A stretch of 62,212 bases of DNA, from positions 1 through 62,212 of the forward strand of contig JAITVZ010000022.1 in the NCBI GenBank assembly GCA_031285505.1. The letters are read 5' to 3'. The notes beneath the pieces are model-generated. The model did no database searches and had not been told where the DNA came from. It saw only the letters and a list, made by a program, of their open reading frames with translations. Position 1 is the first letter of the stretch, and each line of letters starts with the position of its first letter. Positions 62,127-62,212 of the stretch are shown here, piece after piece. The position numbers were made by a program, and so were the translations under genes. Origin of the DNA: Propionibacteriaceae bacterium (GTDB lineage: Bacteria > Actinomycetota > Actinomycetes > Propionibacteriales > Propionibacteriaceae).

Positions 62127-62212
62127 TTATGGGTTGAGGGTGGCCTCCTGTTGTTGGGGTTGGTTGATCCAGGCGTGGCTGGGGATGCCTGGGGTGGTTG
62201 GTTGGCCTTGGC
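62127..62212 (-). CDS. C-terminal end of an unidentified gene (start outside window)
   Basis: The minus frame is open from the window edge to TAA at 62129-62127 and reads GIPSHAWINQPQQQEATLNP at its end. The Gln/Pro-rich end could be from a transposase or another protein, but 27 residues are not enough to say. Bases 61890-62126 show no other feature. Confidence 0.3.
   Translation of the reverse strand, partial: QGQPTTPGIPSHAWINQPQQQEATLNP

Overview
This window is high-GC DNA read from an actinobacterium (Actinomycetota). The evidence is strong GC bias at third codon positions, WXG100 proteins beside an EssC/EccC-type FtsK ATPase, an LpqN-like protein, zinc-ribbon/FHA proteins, a Ser/Thr kinase and PP2C pair, sortase-type tails, and many genes that appear leaderless (a -10 box exactly six bases before the start codon). 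I cannot fix the genus. The kinase/FN3/MoxR/DUF58/transglutaminase set resembles the bifidobacterial 'PFNA' cluster, but the extra genes point to a wider actinobacterial version.

Layout. (1) 1-762: the 3' end of a large Ig-repeat surface protein with distinct codon use. (2) 1047-22190: one long plus-strand operon, with most junctions overlapping: giant Ig/FN3 protein, MoxR ATPase, DUF58, degenerate transglutaminase-like membrane protein, zinc-ribbon/FHA protein, PP2C phosphatase, second zinc-ribbon/FHA protein, Ser/Thr kinase with an ectodomain, FHA-containing EssC-type ATPase. (3) 22280-25821: the probable substrates and accessory proteins of that machine, arranged as a minus-strand set (WXG100, WXG100 fused to a Gly/Ala-rich beta-like tail, LpqN-like, membrane protein) and a divergent plus-strand WXG100. 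I read (2) and (3) as a phosphorylation-controlled type VII-like secretion locus without recognisable eccB/D/E or mycosin genes in view.

(4) 26169-30455: YbjQ-family protein, VanZ/RDD membrane protein, CASTOR/POLLUX-like channel, rhodanese lipoprotein. (5) 30667-33951: a divergent pair made of a Trm9-like methyltransferase and an Elp3-like radical SAM/acetyltransferase, which would fit a bacterial wobble-uridine (cm5U to mcm5U-like) tRNA pathway. (6) 34246-43844: a galactan-use cluster on the minus strand, consisting of a cell-wall GH53 endo-galactanase, a sugar ABC importer (binding protein and two permeases) and a GH35 beta-galactosidase. (7) 44078-49843: small membrane protein, hexanucleotide tandem repeat, PEBP protein, dehydrogenase, RNase H-like protein, VWA protein, YcaQ-like protein. 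(8) 49346-53689: a patchwork with remnants of paralogous genes (DUF4357 tail, VWA tail, kinase-like tail) beside intact DUF4349, HD and GIY-YIG genes. (9) 53743-60829: a complete Wadjet (JetABCD) plasmid-defence operon. (10) 60918-62212: alpha/beta hydrolase and the end of an unidentified gene.

A structured dispersed repeat of about 120-140 bp occurs three times between 26.6 and 34.2 kb. No rRNA, tRNA or CRISPR array was seen.
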